Of a stretch of DNA of 64,000 nucleotides, positions 18,569-27,475 are shown piece by piece. The DNA comes from Xylanibacter ruminicola. GTDB lineage: Bacteria; Bacteroidota; Bacteroidia; Bacteroidales; Bacteroidaceae. Below the pieces are notes generated by a model. It did not search any database. It was given only the letters and a program-made list of their open reading frames with translations, and was not told the origin of the DNA. Both the position numbers and the translations under genes were made by a program. The first letter of the stretch is position 1. Every line of letters begins with the position of its first letter. Where the stretch lies: the NCBI RefSeq assembly GCF_900142525.1, contig NZ_FRBD01000013.1, positions 62,001 through 126,000 on the forward strand, read 5' to 3'.

Positions 18569-19416
18569 GGCAACTTGGGATACTTTTTGAAATCGGGTTT
18601 ACGTTTCTCAAGGAAAGCCTTGCCACCCTCTTGAGCCTCATCGAGGAAGTAATACAGCATAGTGCAATCGCCAGCCAGCTCCTGGATACCTGCCTGACCA
18701 TCCAATTCTGCATTCAATCCAGCCTTGATCATACGGAGTGCCAATGGCGAACGTTCCATCATAATCTCAGCCCACTCCACACATTCGTCCTCAAGTCGAT
18801 CGATAGGCACAACTTTATTTACCATCCCCATCTCCTCGGCCTCTTTGGCAGAATACTGACGACAGAGGAACCAAATCTCACGTGCCTTTTTCTGACCAAC
18901 GATTCTGGCCAGATACGATGATCCAAATCCAGCATCGAAACTTCCAACCTTAGGACCAGTCTGACCAAAGATGGCATTCTCTGATGCAATGGTAAGGTCG
19001 CATACCAAGTGGAGCACATGACCGCCACCAATAGCGTAACCATTCACCATAGCGATAACGGGCTTGGGCAGACGACGAATCTGCATCTGCACATCAAGCA
19101 CACTCAGACGGGGTACACCCTCTTCATCCACATATCCACCACGGCCCTTTACATGCATATCGCCACCTGAGCAGAAGGCATGCTTCACATCAGCCAGCGT
19201 CTTACCCTCAGGCACCTCACTCATAGCACCAGTAAGCAGTACCACACTGATTTCCTGCATCTCACGACACATGGAGAAAGCCTGACTCAACTCCCAAGTA
19301 GTCTTGGGTGTAAAAGCATTACGATATTGCGGACGATTGATAGTAATCTTAGCTATACCATTATATTCTTCAAAAAGTATCTCCTTAAATTCTTTTATCT
19401 GTTTCCAATTTCTCAT
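18565..19416 (-). CDS. menB: 1,4-Dihydroxy-2-naphthoyl-CoA synthase
   Basis: A 283-residue crotonase-family enzyme that closes the second ring of the naphthoquinone from o-succinylbenzoyl-CoA. Signatures: [17 protein letters not shown], the oxyanion-hole segment [27 protein letters not shown], and [20 protein letters not shown], which holds the residues that mark MenB within the family. Normal length. The stop codon overlaps the menC start; the start codon overlaps the menD stop (19413-19416). Confidence 0.96.
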   Translation of the reverse strand: MRNWKQIKEFKEILFEEYNGIAKITINRPQYRNAFTPKTTWELSQAFSMCREMQEISVVLLTGAMSEVPEGKTLADVKHAFCSGGDMHVKGRGGYVDEEGVPRLSVLDVQMQIRRLPKPVIAMVNGYAIGGGHVLHLVCDLTIASENAIFGQTGPKVGSFDAGFGSSYLARIVGQKKAREIWFLCRQYSAKEAEEMGMVNKVVPIDRLEDECVEWAEIMMERSPLALRMIKAGLNAELDGQAGIQELAGDCTMLYYFLDEAQEGGKAFLEKRKPDFKKYPKLP

Positions 19417-21074
19417 ACTTTCAATTTCTGATAATAATCATTAATGATTCGCACATCCTCATCAGCATCGGTAAGTACCTCCAACAATACAGGGCGGTCA
19501 CTCTCTATGTTAATCAGTGTGTCGAGACTTTGTGCCAGTTCCTCCATATTTGTGGCCTTCAGGTACTGAACATTATTCTGCATGCAGATACCCTCAGCAG
19601 AGGCAGTATGCGAACCTGATACAAATCTTTCGCGAGAGTCACTCTGCTCCAAGCCCTTCAGCATACTGAAGATGGTGCCACGATGATTGTTCAACAACAA
19701 AATACGCAGATTACCCTTCAGATTCTGATTCCATAGTGCATTCTGATCGTAGAAGAAGCTAAGGTCGCCCAAAGCGCAGAACACCTTCTGATCTGCTACC
19801 ACCGATGCTCCAGCAGCTGTAGACAAGGTACCTTCAATACCATTTACACCACGATTGCAATACACAAAATGGCGGGCATAGAAGCTTGCCAAGCGTATAG
19901 AACTACTATTGCCATAGTGCACGAAGTAGTTAACAGCTGTGCCTATTTTTTCTTCGAACATCTTTACAGCAGCCATCTGCGAATATTCTGGCTTGTAGGT
20001 CATAGCCATATAAGCCGTCTTGCGGAGAGCCATATCCCAACGGGCCTTATAGCGCGATGTAGAGCTGATAGATTTAGTCTTGATCGACTCCACCAGATCT
20101 TCGATCACATCAGCTGGACGACCTTCTATCACGCCATACAGATTCATGGTGGTGTCTTGTATCCTACCATCCTCAGTAACGGCCCATATCTTGGTATTCT
20201 TCAGCGTACGCATCCAGCACTTCAAGCGTTTACTAACCATGGTGTCGCCTACGTATAGCAGGAAGTCAGGTTCGAAATCAGGATCGCCCGAAACGGCATA
20301 GAGCACCTCATTGAAGTGGCTTCCACCCTTACCCAGACTTAATGCCTCATTAAGCACCACAGCACACTGCGAAATCATATAGATCTCAGATGGCAACAGC
20401 TGTTCCATCGACATCTGTCCGATAACCAGCATAGGCTTCTGGGCGGCCACAAACTGATCGGAGCATGCTATCGAAAGCATATATCTGTCGCAACGACTAT
20501 TTATCAGATGTATACGGCGTTCATCTGGCAACTCTGCTACATTGAATTCGAACAATGGCTCACTGATGGGTACATTGATATGTACAGGTCCGTAACCATG
20601 ATGATTGGTCTCGTTAAGCGCTTCATTTACTAAGCGATTGCAATACCATCTTGTCTCGTCATCGTGTGGTTCTGGCAGCGATACTGCTTTCTTCACAAAG
20701 CGTCCCAAGGCATCAGGTTGTGGCATGGTTTGTCCATCAAGCTGGTCAATCCATTGCTGTGGTCTATCTGCTGACACCACGATAAGGGGCACATGCTGAT
20801 AGTAAGCCTCTGCCACGGCTGGGGCAACGTTAAGCAATGCTGTTCCGCTGGTAACACAGATAACCACTGGCTTACATAGTGTCAATGCCATGCCAAGAGC
20901 ATAGAATCCAGCACTACGTTCATCTGTAACAGGGAAGCACTCGATATCAGGACACTCGCAAAGGTTGTGCGATATGGGTGAATTACGGCTACCTGGACAA
21001 ATAACTGCGTGCCTTACACCATGCTTTACCAACAAAGCTGTCAGTATGTTTACGTTCTCTTTACTGCTATACAT
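19413..21074 (-). CDS. menD: SEPHCHC synthase (2-oxoglutarate decarboxylase / menaquinone-specific)
   Basis: A 553-residue thiamine-diphosphate enzyme that adds the succinyl semialdehyde unit of 2-oxoglutarate to isochorismate. The N-terminal half has [13 protein letters not shown] and [13 protein letters not shown] with the conserved Glu that activates ThDP; the C-terminal half has the ThDP/Mg2+ motif [14 protein letters not shown] followed by [14 protein letters not shown]. Length is normal for the family. It overlaps the menF 3' end by 8 nt, consistent with coupled translation in the men operon. Confidence 0.95.
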   Translation of the reverse strand: MYSSKENVNILTALLVKHGVRHAVICPGSRNSPISHNLCECPDIECFPVTDERSAGFYALGMALTLCKPVVICVTSGTALLNVAPAVAEAYYQHVPLIVVSADRPQQWIDQLDGQTMPQPDALGRFVKKAVSLPEPHDDETRWYCNRLVNEALNETNHHGYGPVHINVPISEPLFEFNVAELPDERRIHLINSRCDRYMLSIACSDQFVAAQKPMLVIGQMSMEQLLPSEIYMISQCAVVLNEALSLGKGGSHFNEVLYAVSGDPDFEPDFLLYVGDTMVSKRLKCWMRTLKNTKIWAVTEDGRIQDTTMNLYGVIEGRPADVIEDLVESIKTKSISSTSRYKARWDMALRKTAYMAMTYKPEYSQMAAVKMFEEKIGTAVNYFVHYGNSSSIRLASFYARHFVYCNRGVNGIEGTLSTAAGASVVADQKVFCALGDLSFFYDQNALWNQNLKGNLRILLLNNHRGTIFSMLKGLEQSDSRERFVSGSHTASAEGICMQNNVQYLKATNMEELAQSLDTLINIESDRPVLLEVLTDADEDVRIINDYYQKLKV

Positions 21075-22155
21075 ATAATAATCTCCTCATTGTTTCCATT
21101 TTTGCTTCAGTTTCAAGCCACTCCTGCTCTTCTGTGCTGTCTTTCAGCAATCCACCACCTGCATACAGATGGCAAGTGTCGCCATCTATGTTCATGCATC
21201 GCAGCGATACATACAGATGAGTCTCAGTGGCACTCAGAGTACCCATAAAGCCGCTATAATAACGGCGTGGGGTATGTTCGTTCTTTACGATAAACTGAAA
21301 CGCCTCACGCTTAGGTAGTCCGCACACAGCAGGTGTGGGGTGTAGGGTGTTCAGTATGTCGCCAATATGATTGTTATCATTGAGTTTAAATGTAAAATCG
21401 CTCCTCAGGTGCACCAGATTTGCAGCTCTTACTGTCTTAGGCCCTTCCTCACGGAAGTCGCCAGTAAACTGCTCCAGGCACTCTGTGATGTATGTAGCCA
21501 CTATGCGTTGTTCCTGGATATTCTTGGTGCTCCACGTCAAGGTCTCACCCTCGCCATTCAGTTGGTCGCCCTCCAGTTTCATGGTTCCTGCCAGGGCGAT
21601 GGTACGCCAATCATTACCTTTGCCATCAAGCAGGATCTCAGGTGTGGCTGTTAGCCAGCAACCACTTTTTTCTGTCTCAACCAGAGCGATAAACAGTCGT
21701 GGATACATGGCGCAAGCACGATAGAACAACTCCATAGGTTCGACACCTCCATTAAGTTTCTCATCAGCACAACGGGCTAGCACGATTTTTCGGAAGGTAT
21801 CGTTCTCTAATTGCGAGTGATAGTTGGCAAAATCAACTTTATAATACGAGGAAGGAGGAACGAGAAAAGAGGAACGAGAATACTTCTGCTGGAGGCTCTC
21901 CTTATATTGATGGTTCACACCAATCATATCTCGATCCTCATTCCTCATTCCTCCTTCCTCGAGTAAAACAATCTCTGCCTCTCCTTGTATCAGCAGCACG
22001 GGCTGATTAGCCTTTAGTTCGAATGGTGCTACTACAAATCCCTGCTTACCATTCAGCTCTGTAAGCGAATGGAGTTCCATGGGTTCACCTTCTGTCTGAC
22101 GAATCAGTGTGGCGTGGTCTTCATGGGGTAGTCGGTATATTGCGTATGCACTCAT
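21067..22155 (-). CDS. menF: Isochorismate synthase
   Basis: A 362-residue chorismate-binding enzyme converting chorismate to isochorismate at the entry of the menaquinone route. The C-terminal catalytic domain shows FRKIVLARC with the general-base lysine, ALVETEKSGCWLTATPEILL, a segment HPTPAVCGLPKREAFQFI and the Mg2+-binding acidic end YAGGGLLKDSTEEQEWLETEAKM. Residues about 65-106 are encoded by an imperfect inverted repeat (21846-21963) and look like an in-frame insertion between the N-terminal region and the catalytic domain. The start codon overlaps the preceding stop in TAATG. Confidence 0.92.
   Translation of the reverse strand: MSAYAIYRLPHEDHATLIRQTEGEPMELHSLTELNGKQGFVVAPFELKANQPVLLIQGEAEIVLLEEGGMRNEDRDMIGVNHQYKESLQQKYSRSSFLVPPSSYYKVDFANYHSQLENDTFRKIVLARCADEKLNGGVEPMELFYRACAMYPRLFIALVETEKSGCWLTATPEILLDGKGNDWRTIALAGTMKLEGDQLNGEGETLTWSTKNIQEQRIVATYITECLEQFTGDFREEGPKTVRAANLVHLRSDFTFKLNDNNHIGDILNTLHPTPAVCGLPKREAFQFIVKNEHTPRRYYSGFMGTLSATETHLYVSLRCMNIDGDTCHLYAGGGLLKDSTEEQEWLETEAKMETMRRLLYV
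21846..21963. repeat. 118-bp inverted-repeat element captured in frame inside menF
   Basis: Left arm 21846-21880 starts CGAGGAAGGAGGAACGAGAA; right arm 21929-21963 is its imperfect inverse (read on the minus strand CTCGAGGAAGGAGGAATGAG, then GAATGAGGATCGAGA). Forty-eight bases separate the arms. Together they encode about 41 residues of MenF, from EEGGMRNEDRDM to RSSFLVPPSSYY. Confidence 0.8.
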
Positions 22156-22568
22156 TATTTCTTCTGTTTGATAATGTAGTTAGTAACTCGCACATTCGAT
22201 ATCAGTTCATCTGCCGTGTCCTTGATATCTACGTTCCACACATGCAGGGTAGAACCTTTGTGCAACATTCGGGCGTAGGCTGTAACTGTATCTCCTTCAG
22301 CCACCGCCTTTACATGACTTCCGCTTACCTCAATGCCTACACAAGCACATCCAGGGCATAATGCTGACGATGCCACACCCGCCAGATTCTCAGCCAGAGC
22401 AAGCGATGCCCCTCCACTCAGAAATCCGAAAGGCTGGCGATTTCGCTCGTCAACTTTCATTTTCGCCATACAAGTATCGTCCTCGGGAGTAGAAATAAAT
22501 TCCATCCCGAGGGCTGTACTTAAATTGGGTTTTTCGTATATAATCTTATTAATCTTCTCTATGTTCAT
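22155..22568 (-). CDS. PaaI-type hotdog thioesterase, probable DHNA-CoA thioesterase
   Basis: A 137-residue single hotdog-fold protein. Motifs: NRQPFGFLSGGASLALAENLAGVAS (the HGG-like helix with conserved catalytic acid), GIEVSGSHVKAVAEGDTV and a closing strand with RVTNYII. Proteins of this type release the acid from aryl- or acyl-CoA. Its place directly before menF in the men operon suggests it hydrolyses 1,4-dihydroxy-2-naphthoyl-CoA, the step after MenB. I start at 22568 (MNIEKIN), 1 nt after the ROK stop codon; the in-frame upstream extension would run back into the ROK gene. Confidence 0.85.
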   Translation of the reverse strand: MNIEKINKIIYEKPNLSTALGMEFISTPEDDTCMAKMKVDERNRQPFGFLSGGASLALAENLAGVASSALCPGCACVGIEVSGSHVKAVAEGDTVTAYARMLHKGSTLHVWNVDIKDTADELISNVRVTNYIIKQKK

Positions 22569-22569
22569 C

Positions 22570-23550
22570 TTACTTGAATAATGAGTACTCTGGCACACTC
22601 CAAGCCAAGGCGCTGGCACCAAGCACATCACGTTCGCGGTCGTTAAGTTTCGACACCAGAATCTTCACCTTGCCACGCAAGTTACCAAACACATGCTTCT
22701 CGAACGACTCATAGGTTGGCTCGAGCAGCCACTTGCCAGCATGCGATATACCACCCGTGAGGATGATAGCCTCAGGGTCTACAATCGATGCATAGTTAGC
22801 CATGGCCAATCCTAAGATTTCTCCTGTTCTCTTAAATGTCTCGATGGCCAACTCGTCGCCCTTATCGCAACACATCTTGATGGTACGTGGCGTAATCTTG
22901 TCGAGATCTCTCAACAGTGTAGGTTTGTCGCTCTCAGCCATCAGCTCCTCAGCAGTATGTATGATACCAGCTGCACCAGCATAAGCCTCCAGACAACCCT
23001 CATGACCACATCCGCACTTACGTCCATGGTCCACCACACAGGTATGTCCAAACTCACCTGCATAGCCATTGTGACCTTGGTGGTCGCCACCAGACGAGAA
23101 GAAGCAACTGCCCAATCCTACGCCCATGCTCAGTATGATAAAGTTCTTCATACCATGTGCACATCCGAAGGTATACTCGCCCAATGCCGATATATGCGCA
23201 TCGTTCGATAGGCCTACTGCCAATCCGATTCTATCTCTCAGCATGGCGGCCAGTGGCACAATACCCTTCCATGGCAAGTTGGCGGCATTCTCGATACATC
23301 CAGAAACCGAACTTGCACTTGGCGAACTAACACCAATAGACCGTATGGTTTCATAACCACCATTGGCCTCAACCAACGTAACAATCTTGTCGCTCAGCTC
23401 TTTCACAAAATTGTTCACATCGGGATAGTCGCTGGTTGCAAAATGCTCCTCGGCAATAATGTTTCCACGAATGTCCACAATGGCGTAGGTCGTACGTTCA
23501 TTACTGATGTCGACGCCTACCACTTTTGTTTTAATCTGATATTCCTCCAT
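22570..23550 (-). CDS. ROK-family sugar kinase or regulator, copy 1
   Basis: A 326-residue ROK protein without a DNA-binding N-terminus. It shows the phosphate-1 motif VVGVDISNERTTYAIVD, SPSASSVSGCIENAANLPWKG, the catalytic SNDAH motif with its Asp, the glycine loop SMGVGLGS, the AGEFGH sugar-binding motif and the ROK zinc site CGCGHEGCLE. All expected active-site residues are visible, so kinase activity on a hexose such as glucose is plausible. It is the third ROK gene in a tandem triplet whose members share the C-terminal EYSLFK. It is 11 bp after ROK copy 2 and 1 bp before the thioesterase, so it is in the men operon. Confidence 0.9.
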   Translation of the reverse strand: MEEYQIKTKVVGVDISNERTTYAIVDIRGNIIAEEHFATSDYPDVNNFVKELSDKIVTLVEANGGYETIRSIGVSSPSASSVSGCIENAANLPWKGIVPLAAMLRDRIGLAVGLSNDAHISALGEYTFGCAHGMKNFIILSMGVGLGSCFFSSGGDHQGHNGYAGEFGHTCVVDHGRKCGCGHEGCLEAYAGAAGIIHTAEELMAESDKPTLLRDLDKITPRTIKMCCDKGDELAIETFKRTGEILGLAMANYASIVDPEAIILTGGISHAGKWLLEPTYESFEKHVFGNLRGKVKILVSKLNDRERDVLGASALAWSVPEYSLFK

Positions 23551-23561
23551 GTCTAGTTATA

Positions 23562-24569
23562 TTATTTAAATAGCGAATATTCTTTCACGTCCCATGCCAG
23601 AGCACCAGCTCCCAGCACATCTCTCTCTCCTTCCTTCAGGATGGATACCAGGATACGGGTCTTGTTCTTGATGTTATGGAACACATGTTCCTCGAACGAT
23701 GCCCTCATAGGCTTTAGCAGCCATTTTCCAGCCTGAGTCATATCGCCAGTCAGGATGATGGCTTCAGGATTAAGCACCGATGCATAATTGGCCAATCCAA
23801 GTCCGAGCAGTTCACCCGTACAACGGAATACCTCAATGGCCACCTTGTCGCCTCTATAACAGCAATCTGCAATCGACTTGATGGTCAGTTCCTTCAAATC
23901 GCTCAACAGCGTGGGTTCCTTGCTGGCATCTATCAGCTCACGAGCCGTTCTCACCAATCCCTTCTCCGAGCAGTAAGCCTCAAGGCATCCCATGTTTCCG
24001 CATCCGCATTGACGTCCGTTTACTTCCACACAGGTGTGGCCCACCTCGCCAGCAAAGCCATTGTATCCCAAGTGTGGCTGGCCGTTCGAGAAGAAGCAGC
24101 TACCCAGTCCGCCATGGCTTATCGATATCACCACAAAGTCCTTCATACCATGGGCGCTACCATACGATTTCTCGCTAAGGGCAGAGATATGTGCATCGTT
24201 GGCCACAGCCACAGCAAGCCCCAATCGGTCTCTCAGTAGGGCACTCAAGGGGATGACGCCCTTCCAAGGCAGGTTAGCAGCATTCTCGATGCAACCAGTA
24301 ACTGAACTGGCAGATGGGGCACTAACACCCACCGATCGAATGGTCTCATATCCACCATTTTCCTCAGCCAGAGCAATCACCTTCTCGCTCAGAGCACCAA
24401 TATATTCGTTTACCTCGCTATAGTCGGTGGTCAGGAAATAATCTTGAGCCACGATTTCGCCTCTGATGTCCACCACTGCATAAGTGGTGCGATCAACACG
24501 TATGTCGATACCTATAACTCTGGTTTTAATTTTATCTACGCTCTCTATTGAATTATCGTTAGTTGCCAT
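23562..24569 (-). CDS. ROK-family protein, copy 2 with altered glycine loop
   Basis: A 335-residue ROK protein with VIGIDIRVDRTTYAVVD, the catalytic ANDAH motif, AGEVGH and the zinc site CGCGNMGCLE. The phosphate-binding glycine loop reads ISISHGGLGS, one residue longer than and different from the SMGVGLGS and TMGSGIGS of its neighbours; this could alter ATP binding. Like its paralogues it has no helix-turn-helix, so it is more likely enzyme than repressor. It is 9 bp downstream of copy 3 and 11 bp upstream of copy 1. Confidence 0.88.
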   Translation of the reverse strand: MATNDNSIESVDKIKTRVIGIDIRVDRTTYAVVDIRGEIVAQDYFLTTDYSEVNEYIGALSEKVIALAEENGGYETIRSVGVSAPSASSVTGCIENAANLPWKGVIPLSALLRDRLGLAVAVANDAHISALSEKSYGSAHGMKDFVVISISHGGLGSCFFSNGQPHLGYNGFAGEVGHTCVEVNGRQCGCGNMGCLEAYCSEKGLVRTARELIDASKEPTLLSDLKELTIKSIADCCYRGDKVAIEVFRCTGELLGLGLANYASVLNPEAIILTGDMTQAGKWLLKPMRASFEEHVFHNIKNKTRILVSILKEGERDVLGAGALAWDVKEYSLFK

Positions 24570-24578
24570 AATCTATTC

Positions 24579-25559
24579 TTATTTGAATAATGAATACTCT
24601 CTTACCTCCCATGCCAGTACGCTTGCTCCAAGCACATCGTTTACAGCACGATCGTCTTCCGACACCAGGAACTTGGTTTTACCACATGTATTGTGGAACA
24701 CGTATCTGTCGAACATCTCCTTAGCTGGGTCGAACAGCCATTTTCCAGCTCTCGATATGCCTCCTGTAAAGATAAACGCCTCAGGGTCTACCATCGATGC
24801 ATAGTTGGCCAGTCCTAAGCCAAACAGCTCACCAGTTTTGCGATATACCTCGATCGACAGCTCGTCGCCCTGTTCACAGAATTCCGTTATCATCTTGGGG
24901 GTAAGTTTTTCCACTCCTCGCATCAGCGATGGCTTGTCTGTTTGTTCCATCAGCTCTTTAGCTGTAGTTACAATGCCTTTAGCAGCAACATACGCCTCAA
25001 GGCATCCCTTATTACCACAGCCGCATTGGCGTCCGTTGTTCACTACGCACGTATGGCCTATCTCACCTGCGAATCCATCAGTACCTTTATGTATCATGCC
25101 ATTAGAAAACAGGCAGCTGCCTATTCCGCTACCCATGGTTATCACCACAAAGTCGCGCATGCCCCTGGCCATGCCATATGCATGTTCGCCAAGTGCTCTT
25201 ACATCAGCATTGTTAGCCACGGCCACAGCATAACCAGTACGGTCTCTAAGCAGTAATCCCAGGGGTATCACGCCTTTCCAAGGAAAGTTGGGCGAATTGA
25301 CTATGCTGCCACTCATAAAGTTAGCACTTGGAGCACTGATACCCACAGACCTGATGCTTTCATAGCCACCGTTTTGCTCGATCATATTCATCATATGGTC
25401 GCTCAAGGCCGAAATGAATTGGTTAATATCCGGATAGTCGAGTGTTGGGAAACTATCAATCGCTATCACCTCACCCTTCACGTCGACAATGGCGTAAGTG
25501 ATGGCATCCAGACTGATGTCAATTCCTACAACTCTTTTCTTTATTGTCTCTTGTCCCAT
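24579..25559 (-). CDS. ROK-family protein, copy 3, lacking the catalytic Asp
   Basis: A 326-residue ROK protein, first gene of the nine-gene ROK-men operon. The fold signatures are kept: VVGIDISLDAITYAIVD, the glycine loop TMGSGIGS, AGEIGH and zinc site CGCGNKGCLE. The motif that supplies the catalytic base in ROK kinases (NDA in copies 1 and 2) reads ANNADVRALGE, so the Asp is Asn117. The neighbouring insertion IVNSPNFPWKG also departs from the IENAANLPWKG of the other copies. Family knowledge says loss of this Asp abolishes sugar phosphorylation, so this copy may bind sugar without turning it over. I prefer the ATG at 25559 because the upstream GTG at 25625 sits at the promoter. Confidence 0.88.
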   Translation of the reverse strand: MGQETIKKRVVGIDISLDAITYAIVDVKGEVIAIDSFPTLDYPDINQFISALSDHMMNMIEQNGGYESIRSVGISAPSANFMSGSIVNSPNFPWKGVIPLGLLLRDRTGYAVAVANNADVRALGEHAYGMARGMRDFVVITMGSGIGSCLFSNGMIHKGTDGFAGEIGHTCVVNNGRQCGCGNKGCLEAYVAAKGIVTTAKELMEQTDKPSLMRGVEKLTPKMITEFCEQGDELSIEVYRKTGELFGLGLANYASMVDPEAFIFTGGISRAGKWLFDPAKEMFDRYVFHNTCGKTKFLVSEDDRAVNDVLGASVLAWEVREYSLFK

Positions 25560-25650
25560 TAGTTGTTCTAAGTTATCGTGCAGCAAATATATACTTTTTT
25601 TATGTACTAAACAAATCTTTCGCACTTTTTTTGCAAATATTTACTCTAAT

Positions 25651-25682
25651 CTTGCGTTTTTCGCGAGATTTTTGTAACTTTG
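25651..25682 (+). promoter_or_regulatory. lysS promoter
   Basis: The -7 box TAACTTTG (25675-25682) has CTTG (25651-25654) 20 bp upstream. A divergent, weaker minus-strand AATATTTG at 25641-25634 could serve the ROK-men operon. Confidence 0.6.
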
Positions 25683-25715
25683 CAGCCATAAAATTGAAAT
25701 ATTCGAATATTTAAG

Positions 25716-27443
25716 ATGAACATTTTAGAATTAAGCGAACAGGAAATCGGAAGGCGTCAGAGCCTTCAGGAACTGCGCTCGATGGGCATCGACCCCTATC
25801 CTGCAGCAGAGTTCCCAACTAATGCTTTCAGCACAGAGATTAAGGAAAACTTCAAGGACGATGAAGAGCGCCTGGTAGTGATTGCCGGACGTATGATGAG
25901 TCGTCGCGTCATGGGTAAAGCATCGTTTGCTGAGCTCCAGGACTCAAAAGGTCGAATTCAGGTTTATATCACTCGCGACGACATTTGTCCAGGCGAGAAT
26001 AAGGACTTATATAATAATGTATTTAAGCGCCTGCTGGATATCGGCGACTTTATTGGCGTAAAGGGTAAGGTGTTCCGCACCCAGACGGGCGAGATCTCAG
26101 TTCACGCTTCTGAGCTCACTCTGCTCTCTAAGAGCCTTAAGCCACTGCCTATCGTGAAGTATAAGGACGGTGTGGCCTACGATAAGTTCGACGATCCAGA
26201 GCTCCGTTATCGCCAGCGCTATGTCGACCTGGTAGTTAACGAGGGTGTAAAAGATACTTTCCTGAAGCGTGCCACCATCATCCGCACACTTCGTAGCATT
26301 CTTGATAATGCTGGATATACTGAAGTTGACACACCTATCCTGCAGAACATTGCAGGTGGTGCTTCAGCACGCCCATTCATCACCCACTTCAATGCGCTCA
26401 ACCAGGATATGTACATGCGTATCGCCACTGAGCTCTACCTGAAGCGCCTCATCGTAGGTGGTTTCGAGGGTGTTTACGAGATGGGTAAGAACTTCCGCAA
26501 CGAGGGCATGGACAAGACCCACAACCCAGAGTTTACCTGCATGGAGCTCTACGTGAGCTACAAGGACCTGCTGTGGGGTATGACCTTCACCGAGAATATG
26601 CTGGAGCAGATTTGCACAGCTGTCAACGGCAAGCCCGAGGTTGAGATCGATGGCAACATCATCTCGTTCAAGGCCCCATTCCGCCGTCTGCCTATCCTCG
26701 ACGCCATCAAGGAGAAAACAGGTTTCGACTGCGATGGCAAGACTGAGGATGAGATTCGAGCATTCTGCCTCTCAAAGGGCATGGATGTAGACGAGACCAT
26801 GGGTAAGGGTAAGCTCATCGACGAGCTGTTTGGTGAGTTCTGCGAGGGCTCATTCATCCAGCCTACTTTCATTACCGACTATCCTGTAGAGATGTCACCT
26901 CTCACCAAGATGCATCGCTCTAAGCCAGGACTCACTGAGCGTTTCGAGCTGATGGTTAATGGTAAGGAGCTGGCTAACGCCTACTCTGAGCTTAACGACC
27001 CAATAGACCAGGAAGAGCGTTTCATCGAGCAGATGAAGCTTGCTGACAAGGGCGACGACGAGGCTATGATCATCGACCAGGATTTCCTGCGCGCTCTGCA
27101 GTATGGTATGCCTCCAACGTTTGGTATCGGTATCGGTATCGACCGCTTGGTGATGCTGCTCACAGGTAAGTTCACTATTGGCGAGGTGATGCTGTTTCCA
27201 CAGATGAAGCCTGAGAAGAAGATTCCTCAGAGCACACCTGCAGAGTGGGCCGAGATTGGCGTCAGCGAGGAGTGGGTTCCCGTTCTGCGCAAGGCTGGTT
27301 TCAACTTGATTACAAACATCAAGGACGAGAAGCCTCAGGGCCTGCAGCAGAAGATTGGCGACATCGTTAAGAAGTACAAGCTCGAGATGCAGAAGCCATC
27401 AGTAGATGAGGTTGCTGCATGGATCGAGGCCGCCAATAAATAA
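25716..27443 (+). CDS. lysS: Lysyl-tRNA synthetase, class II
   Basis: A 575-residue class II aminoacyl-tRNA synthetase that charges tRNA-Lys. The N-terminal OB-fold anticodon domain contains VIAGRMMSRRVMGKASFAEL; class II motif 1 is around RATIIRTLRSILDNAGYTEVDTPIL, motif 2 is FRNEGMDKTHNPEFTCMELY, and motif 3 is FGIGIGIDRLVMLLTGK. After motif 3 the protein has about 70 additional residues (ending VDEVAAWIEAANK) that E. coli LysS lacks; such a tail is common in Bacteroidetes. It is followed 32 bp later by gpsA, with a dispersed repeat between them. Confidence 0.97.
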   Translation: MNILELSEQEIGRRQSLQELRSMGIDPYPAAEFPTNAFSTEIKENFKDDEERLVVIAGRMMSRRVMGKASFAELQDSKGRIQVYITRDDICPGENKDLYNNVFKRLLDIGDFIGVKGKVFRTQTGEISVHASELTLLSKSLKPLPIVKYKDGVAYDKFDDPELRYRQRYVDLVVNEGVKDTFLKRATIIRTLRSILDNAGYTEVDTPILQNIAGGASARPFITHFNALNQDMYMRIATELYLKRLIVGGFEGVYEMGKNFRNEGMDKTHNPEFTCMELYVSYKDLLWGMTFTENMLEQICTAVNGKPEVEIDGNIISFKAPFRRLPILDAIKEKTGFDCDGKTEDEIRAFCLSKGMDVDETMGKGKLIDELFGEFCEGSFIQPTFITDYPVEMSPLTKMHRSKPGLTERFELMVNGKELANAYSELNDPIDQEERFIEQMKLADKGDDEAMIIDQDFLRALQYGMPPTFGIGIGIDRLVMLLTGKFTIGEVMLFPQMKPEKKIPQSTPAEWAEIGVSEEWVPVLRKAGFNLITNIKDEKPQGLQQKIGDIVKKYKLEMQKPSVDEVAAWIEAANK

Positions 27444-27473
27444 TCTGTATAATCTGTAAAATCCGTAGGCTCT
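27442..27473 (+). repeat. AATCYGTA-type dispersed repeat between lysS and gpsA
   Basis: Three linked AATCTGTA/AATCCGTA units ending in GTAGGCTCT, near-identical to 9725-9756 beside guaA. It begins at the lysS stop codon and ends 2 bp before the gpsA ATG, so it makes up the entire intergenic gap. Confidence 0.75.
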
Positions 27474-27475
27474 AG

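Noticed and set aside
22569-22631. N-terminal extension of the thioesterase into the ROK gene
   Set aside because: It would overlap the ROK coding end; the ATG at 22568 directly follows that stop codon and fits the family length.
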